A stretch of DNA of 47,251 nucleotides. Origin: Allosalinactinospora lopnorensis. GTDB taxonomy: Bacteria > Actinomycetota > Actinomycetes > Streptosporangiales > Streptosporangiaceae. Positions 16,454 to 26,891 of this stretch are shown in pieces. A model generated the notes under the pieces. It had not been told where the DNA came from. It did not search any database and saw only the letters and a program-made list of their open reading frames with translations. Each line of letters opens with the position of its first letter. The stretch's first letter is position 1. Location: contig NZ_LAJC01000044.1 of NCBI RefSeq assembly GCF_000981225.1, positions 1 through 47,251 of the forward strand, given 5' to 3'. A program made the position numbers and the translations under genes.

Positions 16454-17611
16454 TCACATGCCGGTGGTGCCACCACTGAGCGGGAGTACGGCGCGCACCC
16501 GGAAACCGCCCTCCGGGCGCGGCTCCGCGGTGACGTCGCCCCCCACGGAGGTCGCGCGTTCGCGCATGCCGCGCAGTCCCTCCCCCGCGGATACAGCGGT
16601 CCCGGGCACACCGTCCCCGTCATCGTCGATCTGCACGGCGACCGTGCCGCACGTGTAGCGCAGGGACACCATCGCCCCTGTGGCTCCCGCGTGTCGCACG
16701 GCGTTGGTGAGGGCTTCCTGGATGATGCGATAGGCCGCCAGGTCGACCGCCGAGGGCAGCGGTGCATGGTCGCCTTCGGTGTCGACGCTGACCGGAAGAC
16801 CGGCCCGGGTCACCTGAGCGGCCAGGTCATCGAGCCGCGCCAGGGACGGTACCGGAGCCACCGGCGCCGCGTCCTTCTCGTCGACCCGCCGGAGCACACC
16901 GAGGGTTGACCGGAGCTCTCTCAGTGTCTCCTTGCTGGCCTGCCCGATCGAGGCGAGCGTTTCGTAGGCCTGCTCGGGGTCGCGGCGATGCGCCGCCGCC
17001 CCGGCCTGCACGTTGATCAGCGAGATGTTGTGCGCGATGACGTCGTGCAGCTCCCGGGCGATGCGCAGCCGCTCCTCGGTGGCGCGGCGGCGTGCCGTCT
17101 CCTCACGGGACCGCTCGGCTTCGACGGCCCGTTGTTCGTACTCGTGCAGGTAGGCGCGGCGACTCCGCGCGATCTCCCCGGCCGCGAGCACCACGATCAG
17201 CCACGCGAGCGCCATGAGCGACCGGCCGAGCTCGAAGTGGACCATCTCGCCGGCCAGGAAGAACCCGAACGCCACAGTGGTCCCGACGACGGCGGACAAC
17301 CGGTGGCGCTCCGCCGCCAGGCGGAAGACACCGACGGCGAACGCCCCCCACCCGCTCCAGCCGTCAACGCTGCCGAGCATGTAGTACAGCGGGGTCGCGG
17401 TACCAAGGGCCACTCCGGTGACCAGTGGCCACCGGCTCAGCACCGACAGAGACGCCGCACCGGCGAGCAGCACGGCGAGACTGGGTACCCCCAGCGGTTC
17501 GCCGGTGATGTCGGCCGTCAGCAGTTCCCCGGCAAGCAGGATGACGCTCACGGCCGCGGCCAGTGCCGCGTCCAGCGGCGAACCGGACAACCGGGCCACC
17601 AGGTTTCGCAC
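16454..17611 (-). CDS. NarL-type sensor histidine kinase (HisKA_3)
   Basis: A DesK-type kinase of 385 residues from GTG 17611. Four to six hydrophobic helices fill about 12-150, then a linker with coiled-coil character (HEYEQRAVEAERSREETARRRATEERLRIA), the dimerisation H box ARELHDVIAHNISLINVQ, and the ATPase part (YRIIQEALTNAVRHA, QIDDDGDGVPG, GEGLRGMRERA). The stop overlaps the next frame at GTGA, which indicates tight coupling with the response regulator gene. The frame is open to GTG 17734, but that stretch overlaps a separate small reading frame with a good ribosome-binding site and reads as Arg-rich sequence, so I prefer the shorter form. Confidence 0.87.
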   Translation of the reverse strand: MRNLVARLSGSPLDAALAAAVSVILLAGELLTADITGEPLGVPSLAVLLAGAASLSVLSRWPLVTGVALGTATPLYYMLGSVDGWSGWGAFAVGVFRLAAERHRLSAVVGTTVAFGFFLAGEMVHFELGRSLMALAWLIVVLAAGEIARSRRAYLHEYEQRAVEAERSREETARRRATEERLRIARELHDVIAHNISLINVQAGAAAHRRDPEQAYETLASIGQASKETLRELRSTLGVLRRVDEKDAAPVAPVPSLARLDDLAAQVTRAGLPVSVDTEGDHAPLPSAVDLAAYRIIQEALTNAVRHAGATGAMVSLRYTCGTVAVQIDDDGDGVPGTAVSAGEGLRGMRERATSVGGDVTAEPRPEGGFRVRAVLPLSGGTTGM

Positions 17612-17676
17612 CCCGCGCGCCACCTCTCGCTCGAAGCGCCCCGAGACACCTGGGCGAAGACGCCGGTTCGCGTGGT

Positions 17677-17736
17677 TCAGAGGAATCCGCCGACCAGTCC
17701 TGCCAGCGCGACTCCCGCGGTCCGCAGTCCCCACAT
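17677..17736 (-). CDS. Possible 19-residue hydrophobic leader peptide or microprotein
   Basis: GGAGAGGGG is followed after eight bases by ATG (17736) and 19 codons reading MWGLRTAGVALAGLVGGFL, ending at TGA 17679-17677, about 65 bases before the preferred kinase start. The peptide has one Arg and a single hydrophobic run, like a minimal membrane segment. The ribosome-binding site is better than that of the kinase itself. It may be a small membrane protein, a translational leader, or chance. Confidence 0.35.
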   Translation of the reverse strand: MWGLRTAGVALAGLVGGFL

Positions 17737-17854
17737 ACCGGTTTCCCCTCTCCGAACAGCCGCTTACCCAACGGCTCGATACTGGGAAAGGGGTTCCGCA
17801 CCGCGCATTCGCCTCGCGGAGGCACTCGGGCTACATCGAGCGATGTACGCGGGG

Positions 17855-18412
17855 TCAGAGGGTGATGTTGTCCCTCGCCACGCTCGGGCCCTCGCGGCGC
17901 ACCCGCAGGCTCAGCATGACCAGCACCGCGCCGAACACGATCGCGTAGATACCGATGATCCAGGCCACCGCCACGGCCGCGGTGGTCGGCCAGAACCACA
18001 CCAGCAGGCCGAAGAACACGGACAGGGCCCCGGCGAGGATGAGCAGCCATTCACCCTCGATCTCCTCGCGCAGCCGGACCGCGGTGATGATCTCGAAGAT
18101 GCCGGTGACGAACGCCCACGCCCCGATGAGGACGATCAGTACGATGACGGTCACGCCCGGCCAGACCAGCGCCACCGCCCCGAACCCGAGCCCGAAGACG
18201 GCTTCGAGCGCCAGCGGCAGCCGGTTCCCGTTCCTCACCCGGATCGCGGAGACAGCGGCGAGGACTCCGTCGGCGAGTGCGTACACGCCGAACACTATGG
18301 TGAGCGCGATCAGCGTGATCCCCGGCCAGATCACGGCCAGCAGACCGAAAATGATTGCTGCGGCGCCGCGTACGGTGAGGACCCACCAGTGGCGCGCAAG
18401 ATCGTTGAGCAT
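17855..18412 (-). CDS. HdeD family acid-resistance membrane protein (DUF308)
   Basis: A 185-residue protein with six predicted membrane helices in three repeats, each with the family's LxxxWPxxT pattern: LLAVIWPGITLIALTIVFGVYAL, AVALVWPGVTVIVLIVLIGAWA, and LLVWFWPTTAAVAVAWIIGIYAI. E. coli HdeD is linked to acid resistance at high cell density; in actinobacteria the role is unproven. The ATG at 18412 lies just after GGGGGAG. It stands alone, transcribed in the same direction as the two-component pair downstream of it. Confidence 0.9.
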   Translation of the reverse strand: MLNDLARHWWVLTVRGAAAIIFGLLAVIWPGITLIALTIVFGVYALADGVLAAVSAIRVRNGNRLPLALEAVFGLGFGAVALVWPGVTVIVLIVLIGAWAFVTGIFEIITAVRLREEIEGEWLLILAGALSVFFGLLVWFWPTTAAVAVAWIIGIYAIVFGAVLVMLSLRVRREGPSVARDNITL

Positions 18413-18839
18413 GTCTCCCCCGCCCGTCAACCAACCATATCCCTGCCGTGCCCTACTGCTCCCAGGGCGATCTCAAGAACGGGGAAAGGAGTACTGAGTC
18501 TTCTTTATCCTGTTCCTTCCATTCTCAGAATCAGGTAAGGAGGGATGCCGCCATGGTCGCGGCCGGCTGCACGGTGCCGGCCCGCGGCGGGAAAGGAGCG
18601 GCCCCCCGGCCGGCGGCACGCAGGCGGCGGCGCCGGCCGTGCGGTCCACCCGCTGCAGACGTGCCCGACGCTTCGCCGCCTCGGCTCCGGGGGGACGCGC
18701 ATTCGGGGAGTTTCGACCTTCTCCCTGGGCACGACCATCGTGCGACCCCGATGAGGGAGGGCGCGGCTTCCCCTCCGGGCCTGGTGGCCGGAGGAACCGC
18801 CGCGCGACCCCAACGGCGCCGCACTGGACGCGCCTCTCC
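18413..18839. other. Intergenic region between citrate synthase and HdeD genes
   Basis: About 430 bases. Translations are Arg/Pro/Gly-rich without domains. The end next to citrate synthase holds the hairpin at 18761-18805; the end next to HdeD (18430-18540) is less GC-rich and should carry its promoter. Confidence 0.5.
18761..18805 (-). terminator. Hairpin terminator after citrate synthase
   Basis: Outer arms GCGCGGC (18761-18767) and GCCGCGC (18799-18805) enclose an inner near-perfect stem CCTCCGG/CCGGAGG around TGGT. It lies 35 bases past the citrate synthase stop in the direction of transcription. Confidence 0.5.
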
Positions 18840-20129
<1,290 letters not shown>

Positions 20130-20750
20130 GCCCGAGTCAACCTTTCCAGGCGGGGGATGCAGGAGATGCGCGGGGTGTAGGGCGCGGGGGGCGGGCCCTA
20201 CACGTGTTATTCCGTTGACACTATGCAGTTTCATTAAACTTCCGTGAAGTAAAACCATACAATTCTCGCGGATCCACGCACAGGTGATGTACGGCACACC
20301 ACAAAGGCAGCGAATTGTTACGCACACGGCAAAGAAATCGACTTCTTCACATACGGTGCATAATCTGCTAATCACACGGTGAACACAATGTCGCCTCCGT
20401 CGTGGCGACGGCGTCCCGCACACCGTCGAGGAGCGACCGCGGGAGGGGAGCGCCCCGCTACCCGCCGGATCCGGTGCCGCCGTCTACGGCGGTTTCGCGC
20501 CCTACCGGGCGGCCGCGCCCGTCGCGGCGGATGTGTTTACCGCCGGATTCCGGCCCCTGACCGCACCAAGGGCCGGATGCCAGGCTTGAAACGGTCATTA
20601 CGATTTTCCGGTGAGCTTTTCACCGCCCCTGGAGCATCCTGGATGCAAGGCTGGTGGAGCGGTCGCCTTGATCGGGTCTCCGGCTAGTCCTCCGCCAACG
20701 AGCCTGTTAACGCCATAACTGGCCAAGACGGATCAACGGTGGTGAGATCT
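20130..20750. other. Promoter region of citrate synthase and of the DUF7144 gene
   Basis: 620 bases between divergent genes. The part at 20200-20390 is strikingly AT-rich for this genome and contains the palindrome at 20238-20250; it should hold the gltA promoter. The part at 20400-20740 is GC-rich with no recognisable gene. Confidence 0.5.
20238..20250. promoter_or_regulatory. Inverted repeat upstream of gltA, possible operator
   Basis: ACTTC (20238-20242), CGT, GAAGT (20246-20250), flanked by AT-rich sequence and about 110 bases before the gltA start codon. Which regulator binds is unknown. Confidence 0.3.
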
Positions 20751-21278
20751 ATGAACAACGTTCAGCTCCACGGGTGGGGCGCGTTCGCCGCGACCGTAGT
20801 GCTGCTCGCGGGCGCGTTCCATCTGATCCAGGGGATCACGGCGATGGCCGCGCCGGCGTTCTTCGTCGGCACCGAAGGCCAACTGCTGATAGCCGCCACA
20901 TTCGTGGGCTGGGGGATCGTCCTCGCTATCCTCGGCCTGGTGCTGATCCTGACCGGGATCGCCCTCTTCTACGGCTACATGTGGGCGCGCGTCCTCGGTG
21001 TGGTGCTGGCCGGCATCGGGGCCGTCCTCCAGCTCGGCTTCCTCGCCGCGTTCCCGATCTGGTCGCTGGCGGTCATCGTCCTCAACGTCGTGGTGATCTA
21101 CGGCCTCACCGCGGGATGGTCGACGGAGACGAGGGACGAGGAGGTCGCGAGGGCGGCCGCCTCTTACCAGGCCGGCCGCACTGACGCCACGAGGGCCACC
21201 GCACCCACCCAGCGCGAATCCGGCGCGCACGAGCGCCCGGACATGCCCTCCGGTGGGACCACGACCGGCGGCCCCTGA
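20751..21278 (+). CDS. DUF7144 family four-helix membrane protein
   Basis: A 175-residue protein with four membrane helices in residues about 8-125 (WGAFAATVVLLAGAFHLIQGI; LLIAATFVGWGIVLAILGLVLILTGIALFYGYMWARVLGVVLAGIGAVLQLGFLA; PIWSLAVIVLNVVVIYGLTAGW). A hydrophilic tail rich in Thr, Arg and Glu (about 130-175) follows. The GxxxFAxxxLxxxGxFxxIxGI start and WARxxGVxxA segment match the actinobacterial DUF7144 membrane family; its function is unknown. Start ATG 20751 is preceded by GGTGAG; an in-frame GTG at 20739 is less likely. Confidence 0.85.
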   Translation: MNNVQLHGWGAFAATVVLLAGAFHLIQGITAMAAPAFFVGTEGQLLIAATFVGWGIVLAILGLVLILTGIALFYGYMWARVLGVVLAGIGAVLQLGFLAAFPIWSLAVIVLNVVVIYGLTAGWSTETRDEEVARAAASYQAGRTDATRATAPTQRESGAHERPDMPSGGTTTGGP

Positions 21279-21330
21279 CCACCTCAGCCGGCGGGACGTC
21301 TCCGCGCGCCGGCCGCCCTGGACGAACAGC

Positions 21331-21363
21331 GAGCCCCGGAAGGACAGATGTTCCCCGGGGCCC
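21331..21363. terminator. Imperfect hairpin between convergent genes
   Basis: GCCCCGG (21333-21339) pairs with CCGGGGC (21355-21361), with GGAA/TTCC able to extend inward. It lies between the DUF7144 gene (stop 21278) and the TetR gene (stop 21378). Confidence 0.4.
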
Positions 21364-21377
21364 GCTTGTGTGCGCCT

Positions 21378-22151
21378 TCAGCCGGGGCCTTCCCCCAGGG
21401 CCTCGCTTACCCGGCGCAGTACGTCCGTACCGCCCGTGGACGAGGGGTAGACCGCGACCAGCACGGTGTCACGGGGGCTTTCCCCGGCGGCCGCGGTCTG
21501 CCCGGAGCTCCGGAGCATCGCTCCAAGGGAGCGGGTCACGAACTCCATGGCGCGGTCGAAGCGCGCCCAGGGGACGGGCTGGTCGGGATCGTGCAGCCAG
21601 GACCGCAGCACGTGGTTGTGCGCGGCGATGACCGAGGCGGCCAGCGCCTCACCGGCGAGCACCCGGGGGCCGGTGGTCTCCCCCCGCGCCAGGTAACGGC
21701 TGAACGCGCCCTGGTAGCGGGCGGTCATGGCGATCTCGCGGTCGCGCAGCCGCGGAACGGCGCGCACCAGCCGATAGCGGGGCACGGTGATCTCGGGGAC
21801 GTCGACGTAGGCCTGGAAGACCATGCGGGCGGCGGCGCAGACGGTGGCCGCGGGGTCGTCGCCGGGTGTCGCCTCCAGGTAGCGCGTGACGGTCTCGAAG
21901 AGCTCGTCGTGCTCGGCGAAGAGGATGTCCTCCTTGGAGCCGAAGTGCCGGAAAAGGCTCCGCCTGCTCACACCGGAGGCCGCCGCGATGCCGTCCATGG
22001 TGGTCGCCTCGTACCCGGCACCGTCGAAGAGCCGCACAGCGGCTGCCACGACATGGCGGCGCGCGGGCTTGCCCGCCCTGCCCCGTTCGGATCCGCCCGG
22101 TTCCTCCACGCTCCTGCTCCCCCATCGCGCCGGCTGTCTGGAAGCGAACAT
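21378..22151 (-). CDS. TetR/AcrR family transcriptional regulator
   Basis: A 257-residue regulator. The N-terminal HTH spans about 30-75 (ARRHVVAAAVRLFDGAGYEATTMDGIAAASGVSRRSLFRHFGSKEDILF), followed by a helical ligand-binding domain (about 85-215) and a flexible tail (about 215-257: SSGQTAAAGESPRDTVLVAVYPSSTGG). The ATG at 22151 gives the usual N-terminal arm. It is divergent from an acyl-CoA dehydrogenase gene with a 105-base shared promoter region holding an inverted repeat, the classical layout for repression of a fatty-acid or acyl-CoA catabolic gene and of itself. The ligand is probably an acyl-CoA, by context only. Confidence 0.9.
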   Translation of the reverse strand: MFASRQPARWGSRSVEEPGGSERGRAGKPARRHVVAAAVRLFDGAGYEATTMDGIAAASGVSRRSLFRHFGSKEDILFAEHDELFETVTRYLEATPGDDPAATVCAAARMVFQAYVDVPEITVPRYRLVRAVPRLRDREIAMTARYQGAFSRYLARGETTGPRVLAGEALAASVIAAHNHVLRSWLHDPDQPVPWARFDRAMEFVTRSLGAMLRSSGQTAAAGESPRDTVLVAVYPSSTGGTDVLRRVSEALGEGPG

Positions 22152-22193
22152 AACCGACCCGGTCGACACGAAAAGCCGCCCACCCTCTACCCT

Positions 22194-22226
22194 GACACTA
22201 AATGCCATAATTAGGCACGCAGTGCC
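22194..22226. promoter_or_regulatory. Inverted repeat between tetR and acyl-CoA dehydrogenase, likely TetR operator
   Basis: GACACTAAATGCC (22194-22206) and GGCACGCAGTGCC (22214-22226) form an imperfect inverted repeat (9 of 13 positions) around AT-rich ATAATTA. The right arm is itself a palindrome, GGCAC-GCA-GTGCC. Position, 31 bases before the dehydrogenase start, fits repression of both divergent genes. Confidence 0.55.
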
Positions 22227-22256
22227 AAAACGAAGGCCCGAGAGCGAGGAACCCCC

Positions 22257-23411
22257 ATGAGCGACTTTCCCCTGTTCCAGACCGGTGAGGAGCACGAGGA
22301 GCTCCGCGAGGCCGTACATGCCGTCGCCGAGGACAAGATCGCCCCTCACGCCGCCGAGGTGGACGCCAACAGCGAGTTCCCGCGGGCCGCCTACGACGCC
22401 CTGCGCGCCACCGACTTCCATGCGGCGCACATCCCCGAGGACTACGAGGGTGTCGGCGCCGACGCGCTCGCCACCTGCATCATCATCGAAGAGGTGGCCC
22501 GTGTCTGCGCCTCCTCGTCGCTGATCCCGGCGGTCAACAAGCTGGGCACCATGCCACTCATCCTCGGCGCCTCCGAGGACGTCAAGCGGCGCTACCTGAC
22601 GCCCACGGCGCGCGGCGAAGCGATGTTCTCCTACGGGCTGTCCGAGCGCGAGGCCGGATCCGACACCGCGCGCATGCGCACCCAGGCCGTCGCCGACGGA
22701 GACGACTGGATCCTGAACGGCCAGAAGTCCTGGATCACCAACGCCGGCGTGAGCGAGTACTACACCGTCATGGCGGTCACCGACCCGGACGGCAAACGCG
22801 GCAGCAACATCAGCGCGTTCGTCGTGCACGCCGACGACCCCGGCTTCGCTCTGGGCGAGCCCGAGAAGAAACTCGGCATCAAGGGGTCGCCCACGCGCGA
22901 GCTGTTCTTCGACGACGTCCGCATTCCCGGCGACCGTCTCGTCGGCGAGCCGGGCGAGGGGCTGAAGATCGCGCTGCGCACCCTCGACCACACTCGCGTC
23001 ACCATCGGGGCGCAGGCCATCGGCATCGCGCAGGGCGCACTGGACAATGCCGTGGCCTACGTCAAGGAGCGCAAGCAGTTCGACACGGCCATCGCCGACT
23101 TCCAGGGCATCCAGTTCATGCTCGCCGACATGGCCATGAAGCTGGAGACCGCCCGCCAGATGGTCTACGTCGCCGCGGCCAAGTCCGAGCGCAACGACTC
23201 CGACCTCTCCTTCTTCGGTGCCGCCGCCAAGTGCTACGCCTCCGACGCGGCCATGGAGATCACCACCGACGCGGTCCAGCTCCTCGGCGGCGCCGGCTAC
23301 GTCAGCGACTTCCCTCTGGAGCGCATGATGCGCGACGCCAAGATCACCCAGATCTACGAGGGCACCAACCAGATCCAGCGCCTGGTCATGGCCCGCCACC
23401 TGCTGAAATGA
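22257..23411 (+). CDS. Acyl-CoA dehydrogenase
   Basis: A 384-residue FAD-dependent acyl-CoA dehydrogenase. An N-terminal helical domain (LFQTGEEHEELREAVHAVAEDKIAPHAAEVD) is followed by the middle beta-domain with SYGLSEREAGSDTARMRTQA and WITNAGVSEYYTVMAVTD (FAD and substrate contacts). The C-terminal helical domain has RVTIGAQAIGIAQGALDNAVAYVKERKQF and IYEGTNQIQR, in which the Glu is the usual catalytic base. It oxidises acyl-CoA to trans-2-enoyl-CoA, passing electrons to ETF. Length and motifs are normal for short/medium-chain enzymes. It is divergent from a TetR gene that probably controls it. Confidence 0.95.
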   Translation: MSDFPLFQTGEEHEELREAVHAVAEDKIAPHAAEVDANSEFPRAAYDALRATDFHAAHIPEDYEGVGADALATCIIIEEVARVCASSSLIPAVNKLGTMPLILGASEDVKRRYLTPTARGEAMFSYGLSEREAGSDTARMRTQAVADGDDWILNGQKSWITNAGVSEYYTVMAVTDPDGKRGSNISAFVVHADDPGFALGEPEKKLGIKGSPTRELFFDDVRIPGDRLVGEPGEGLKIALRTLDHTRVTIGAQAIGIAQGALDNAVAYVKERKQFDTAIADFQGIQFMLADMAMKLETARQMVYVAAAKSERNDSDLSFFGAAAKCYASDAAMEITTDAVQLLGGAGYVSDFPLERMMRDAKITQIYEGTNQIQRLVMARHLLK

Positions 23412-23708
23412 GGGGGGCGATGTGACCTGGGGACCCCGCTCCGTCTCAACACCGCCGGTCGCGGGGCGCGGGCGGGCTACACCTGTGCCGGTCCCCTCCG
23501 CGTCCGCCCTTTCGTCCGCCGGTCCGCGAGGCGCGCTCCGGCCATACCGGCCCATCCCCATGTAGCGTCCGCCAATCAGGATCGCAGTCGACGTTCAACT
23601 GATGGGGAAAGGACCTTCGCCCCCGTTCTCGGCACCCCTTCCGGCGCGAGGGTGGGTGCAGGGCCAAGACACGGGCTCGGGAGCGCACGGTTGAGCAGAG
23701 GGGGAGCA

Positions 23709-24204
23709 ATGGACACGGCAACCCAGGACAGACAGGACACCAGGCTGCTGTTCCGCATGGAGGGCAGACTCACCGAGCTCGTGATCGTCGGGCTCTTCCC
23801 GGAGCGTCCGGATGGTCAACAGCTTCGAGGGCCGCATCGTGACCGGGGAACCCGCCGGCGCGCGCGTGATCGGCACGGACCACTTCACGGTCCGCCCCGA
23901 CGGTGTCGGCACCATAGAGGCCCGCGAACTGGTCAGCACCGACCGGTACCAGACCAGCGCCGAGGTGTACGGATACGCCACGCCTCCCGCCGGCCTCCAG
24001 CTCCCATCGCTCGATGTGCTGCTCGACCCGGATTTCACCTGGCCCGACGCCTGGTTCACCATCGACGCGTTCGCGCTCTACCGGACGGCCGCGCCGGGAC
24101 TGGTCGGGCTCAACCGGACCGCCGTCTCACACCGGGGACGGGTGAACATGGGTACCGGGGAACTCCTCATCGAGGGCCGGGCGGTCACGGCCGAGGCCTC
24201 GTGA
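23709..24204 (+). pseudogene. DUF3237 family protein, split by a frameshift
   Basis: Two frames join to one DUF3237-like protein. The first (ATG 23709, after GGGGGAG) reads MDTATQDRQDTRLLFRMEGR then LTELVIVGLFPE. The second, from about 23806, reads VRMVNSFEGRIVTGEP, GTDHFTVRPDGVGTIEARE and RYQTSAEVYGYATPP, and ends at 24204. The switch needs a two-base loss or one-base gain near 23802-23808. The intact second part alone (from ATG 23812) would be 130 residues. DUF3237 proteins are small beta-barrel proteins of unknown function. Other nearby genes also carry single-base indels, so a sequencing error is quite possible and the gene may be intact in the organism. Confidence 0.65.
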
Positions 24205-24305
24205 CCGGATCAGCGGGCGGAGCGGCCGCTCGGTGCCGGGCGCAGAGGACGGGGCCCCTGATGGGTGTAGCCCCGATGCCACGGTCCGGCCGGTGAGCGC
24301 GGCGG

Positions 24306-25932
24306 CTACTCCGCGGGTTCGAAGGACTCCGTCATCGTGTCCAGGAGTTCCCGGTTCTCCTCCCAGTCCTCCTCGGGGGAGACCAGGAACAGGGCGTAGC
24401 CCTTCTCCTCGTTGTGGAACGCGCGGTTGACCGCGCGCATCCGCCCGTTGGAGTCGGCGAATGTGAACTCCCAGTCGGCGGCGCTGATGTACTCGTCGAG
24501 GTAGGGCTCGTCCAGCGCCACGATCTCCTCACGCTGGTAGCCGCTGAACCCCCTGGATATGGTCCTCTCCTGCCGCTCCCAGTCCTCCTTGGCGTTGTCG
24601 GCCGGGGTGTCGGTCTGGTCGATCTGCAGGTAGCCCCCCGCGGGGTTGAAGAAGAACACCCCGTTGTCGCGCTGGTCCAGCTCCCAGCTCGCGGGCACGT
24701 CGAGTGAGAAGCCCGTAGGGTCCTCGTGCCGGGCCAGGGGGGGAGCGTTCTCCGGGGGTTCCGCCTCGGCGCTGTTCTCGGGATCCTCCAGGAGGTCCTC
24801 CGCGGGGGGCGCCTCGCCTGACGGGTCGGTTTCGTCGCCGCTGCTCAGCCCCAGCCAGAACCCCGCTACGATCGCGCCACCGCCGCCGCGCCTCCGGCCG
24901 CGGTCGGGAGCAGTTTCCTCCGGCGCTCGGACGCCGGGGACGGCGCGGACGCCGCGGGCGCGGAAGGCAGCGGCCCGGGAGGCTCCGGGGGCATGGTCGC
25001 GGCCACCACCGGGGGTACCGGCATGGTGGAGGTCGGCTCCTCCGCCCCCTCCTCCGGAGCGCTCGCAGCGGACTGCTCTTCCTGCGGCGCATCGGACGAG
25101 GTCACGGCATCGACCGCCACGCGCAGCATCCAATGCGCCTCCGCCGCCAGGGGCCGGCGCTCGGGCACCTTGTCGAGGAGCCGCTCCAGCAGCGGCCGGA
25201 GTGGCCCGGCGGCGACCGGCGAGGGCGCCTCCTCGGTGACGATGGCGGTAAGCGTCGCCATAGGAGTGGCGCGCTGGAAGGGAAGGTCGCCTTCGAGCGC
25301 CTGGTACAGGGTGACGCCGAGCGCCCACATGTCGGAGGCCGGGGTGGCCGAACCGCCTTCGGCCAGTTCCGGGGCGAGGTAGCTGGGCGACCCGATGAGC
25401 TGACCAGTGCTGGTGAGGTTGGTGTTGCCCTCCAGCAGCGCGATCCCGAAATCGGTGAGCACGGCGCGTTCGCCGCGCGCGATCAGGACGTTGCCCGGCT
25501 TGATGTCGCGGTGCACGACGCCCCGGTTGTGCGCCACGGCCAGGGCCGCGACCACCTGCAGGCCGATCCTGGCGACCCGCTCGGGCGCTGCGCGCCTTCG
25601 CGTTTGAGCAGATCTCCCAGTGAATCGCCGCGCACCAGCTCCATGACGATCCACGGCCGGCCGTCGCTCTCGACGACGTCGAAGACCGTGATGATCGACG
25701 GATGGCTGAGCTGGGCGGCGCTGCGCGCCTCGCGCAGCATCCTGGCCCGCAGCACATCGATCTCGCGCGGGGGCAGGTTCGGGGAGATACTGAGTTCCTT
25801 GATGGCGACCGGGCGGTCGAGCAGCTCGTCGGTGCCCTGCCAGACACGGCCCATGCCGCCTTCGCCGATCGGCTGGGAGAGCCGATAGCGTCCGACGATC
25901 AAGCGTCCCGACTCGGTTTGCTCAATGCTCAT
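24306..25932 (-). pseudogene. Membrane Ser/Thr protein kinase (PknB-like), two frameshifts
   Basis: Three consecutive minus-strand frames make one kinase. Frame 1 (25932 to about 25590): MSIEQTESGRLIVGRYRL, glycine loop GEGGMGRVW, VAIKEL, up to LGDLLKREG. Frame 2 (about 25588 to 24888): ERVARIGLQVVAALAVAH, catalytic loop VVHRDIKPGNVL, LTDFGIALLEG, SYLAPELAEGG, then a Pro/Ala/Glu-rich juxtamembrane linker ending in RRRKLLPTAAGG. Frame 3 (from about 24885): the membrane helix (GGAIVAGFWLGLSS) and an extracytoplasmic domain of about 170 residues (GFSLDVPASWELDQRDNGVFFFNPAGGYLQID). Each junction needs one added base. All kinase motifs are intact, which argues for sequencing error rather than decay. 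Outside domain: of the kind seen after actinobacterial receptor kinases, ligand unknown. Confidence 0.8.
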
Positions 25933-26251
25933 ACGCGAGGATTCCTCAGATGGGGAGGCAGACGCCTGGGAGGCCGGAGGCGTCGTGTAGCGAGTTTAGA
26001 AGCACGAGACGTGCCGCAAGCGATACGAATCCCGCGCCGTTGGGTGGTACTACGCCTACCACACGCGCAGGCTACCCTTCTGACCTGCGTCAACGCGAAA
26101 AATTTACTGTTTACCCGCTATGTGCCGAATTATGCGTAACTCCGCTGTCCGGAACCGGCCGCATTGGACGTCGCGAGTATAACGCGAAGGGACGTCTCCG
26201 GATCCCGCAGGTCAGCGGTCGAACGCCGACCCCACGACCAGGAACCTCCCT
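25933..26251. other. Intergenic region upstream of the kinase gene
   Basis: About 320 bases, AT-richer around 26080-26150 (AAAAATTTACTG segment), probably containing the kinase promoter. No gene, RNA or clear operator recognised. Confidence 0.45.
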
Positions 26252-26824
26252 CTAGGAAACCCTCGTGGCCAGGCCCTGGTAGTCCACGACAAGGCCGTCA
26301 TTGTCAACGGTCAGCGCGAAAGCTCCGTGCTCCGAATCGCTGTACTCGTAGCGTTCGCGTCCCTCGGCCGAGCCGAGCCTGGTGTAGCGCTGGACCACGC
26401 GCCGCACCTGCAGACTCGGGACATCGATCCAGACGACCGGGATGTCGCGGAACTCTCCGGGCTGCAGTCCCAGGCGGCGGATCGGCAGGGTGTTGGTGAG
26501 CGGTGTGGCCGCGACGTCCACGTCCACGCAGCCGCTGAGCGACGGGGCCGGCCTGCCGTCGAGCCTCCAGTGCTCGCCCCTCCGGATCAGTTCGAGCACC
26601 TGCGCTCCGCGCTCCGACAGCACCTCGACGCGGACCTCACTGGTCACCCAGGCCAGGTCGGCGCGGACCGTGAACCGGGAGGAGAACCGGTCGCGCTGGT
26701 CGGCGACCGTTTCGCTGCCCTCCAACCGGAACCCGTCCAGGTCGGCGATCAGTGTGCCCAGCCCCAGCCCCGCGGGGACGTCAAGCCGGGCCCACACAGC
26801 GGGGCGATCGTTGCTGGCGGACAT
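26252..26824 (-). CDS. Putative glycolipid-binding domain protein (DUF1089/PA1994-like)
   Basis: A 190-residue all-beta protein of the glycolipid-binding family typified by Pseudomonas PA1994. Family features: an opening with RLDVPAGLGLGTLIADLDGFRLEGSETV, central RFTVRADLAWVTSEVRVEV, GCVDVDVAATPLTNTLPIRRLGL near the middle, and the conserved RRVVQRYTRLGSAEGRERYEY...FALTVDNDGLVVDYQGLATRV end. The fold resembles the lipoprotein-lipid carriers LolA/LolB by published structure work; the ligand is unproven. GAAAGG precedes the ATG. Single gene, separated from putP by a strong terminator. Confidence 0.88.
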   Translation of the reverse strand: MSASNDRPAVWARLDVPAGLGLGTLIADLDGFRLEGSETVADQRDRFSSRFTVRADLAWVTSEVRVEVLSERGAQVLELIRRGEHWRLDGRPAPSLSGCVDVDVAATPLTNTLPIRRLGLQPGEFRDIPVVWIDVPSLQVRRVVQRYTRLGSAEGRERYEYSDSEHGAFALTVDNDGLVVDYQGLATRVS

Positions 26825-26891
26825 GGCACCTTTCTATCGGTACCTCTTATTACACGCCAGATGGAGCAGAGCACGCGACGTGACACCGGAA

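Noticed and set aside
18431-18839. Several overlapping reading frames between citrate synthase and hdeD
   Set aside because: All are low-complexity Arg/Pro/Gly translations without initiation signals or recognisable families.
20130-20423. 98-codon upstream extension of citrate synthase
   Set aside because: AT-rich promoter-like DNA; the normal GltA N-terminus begins at 20129.
22160-23561. Minus-strand open frame running through the acyl-CoA dehydrogenase into tetR
   Set aside because: Only the tetR part (from 22151) has family motifs; the rest mirrors the dehydrogenase codons.
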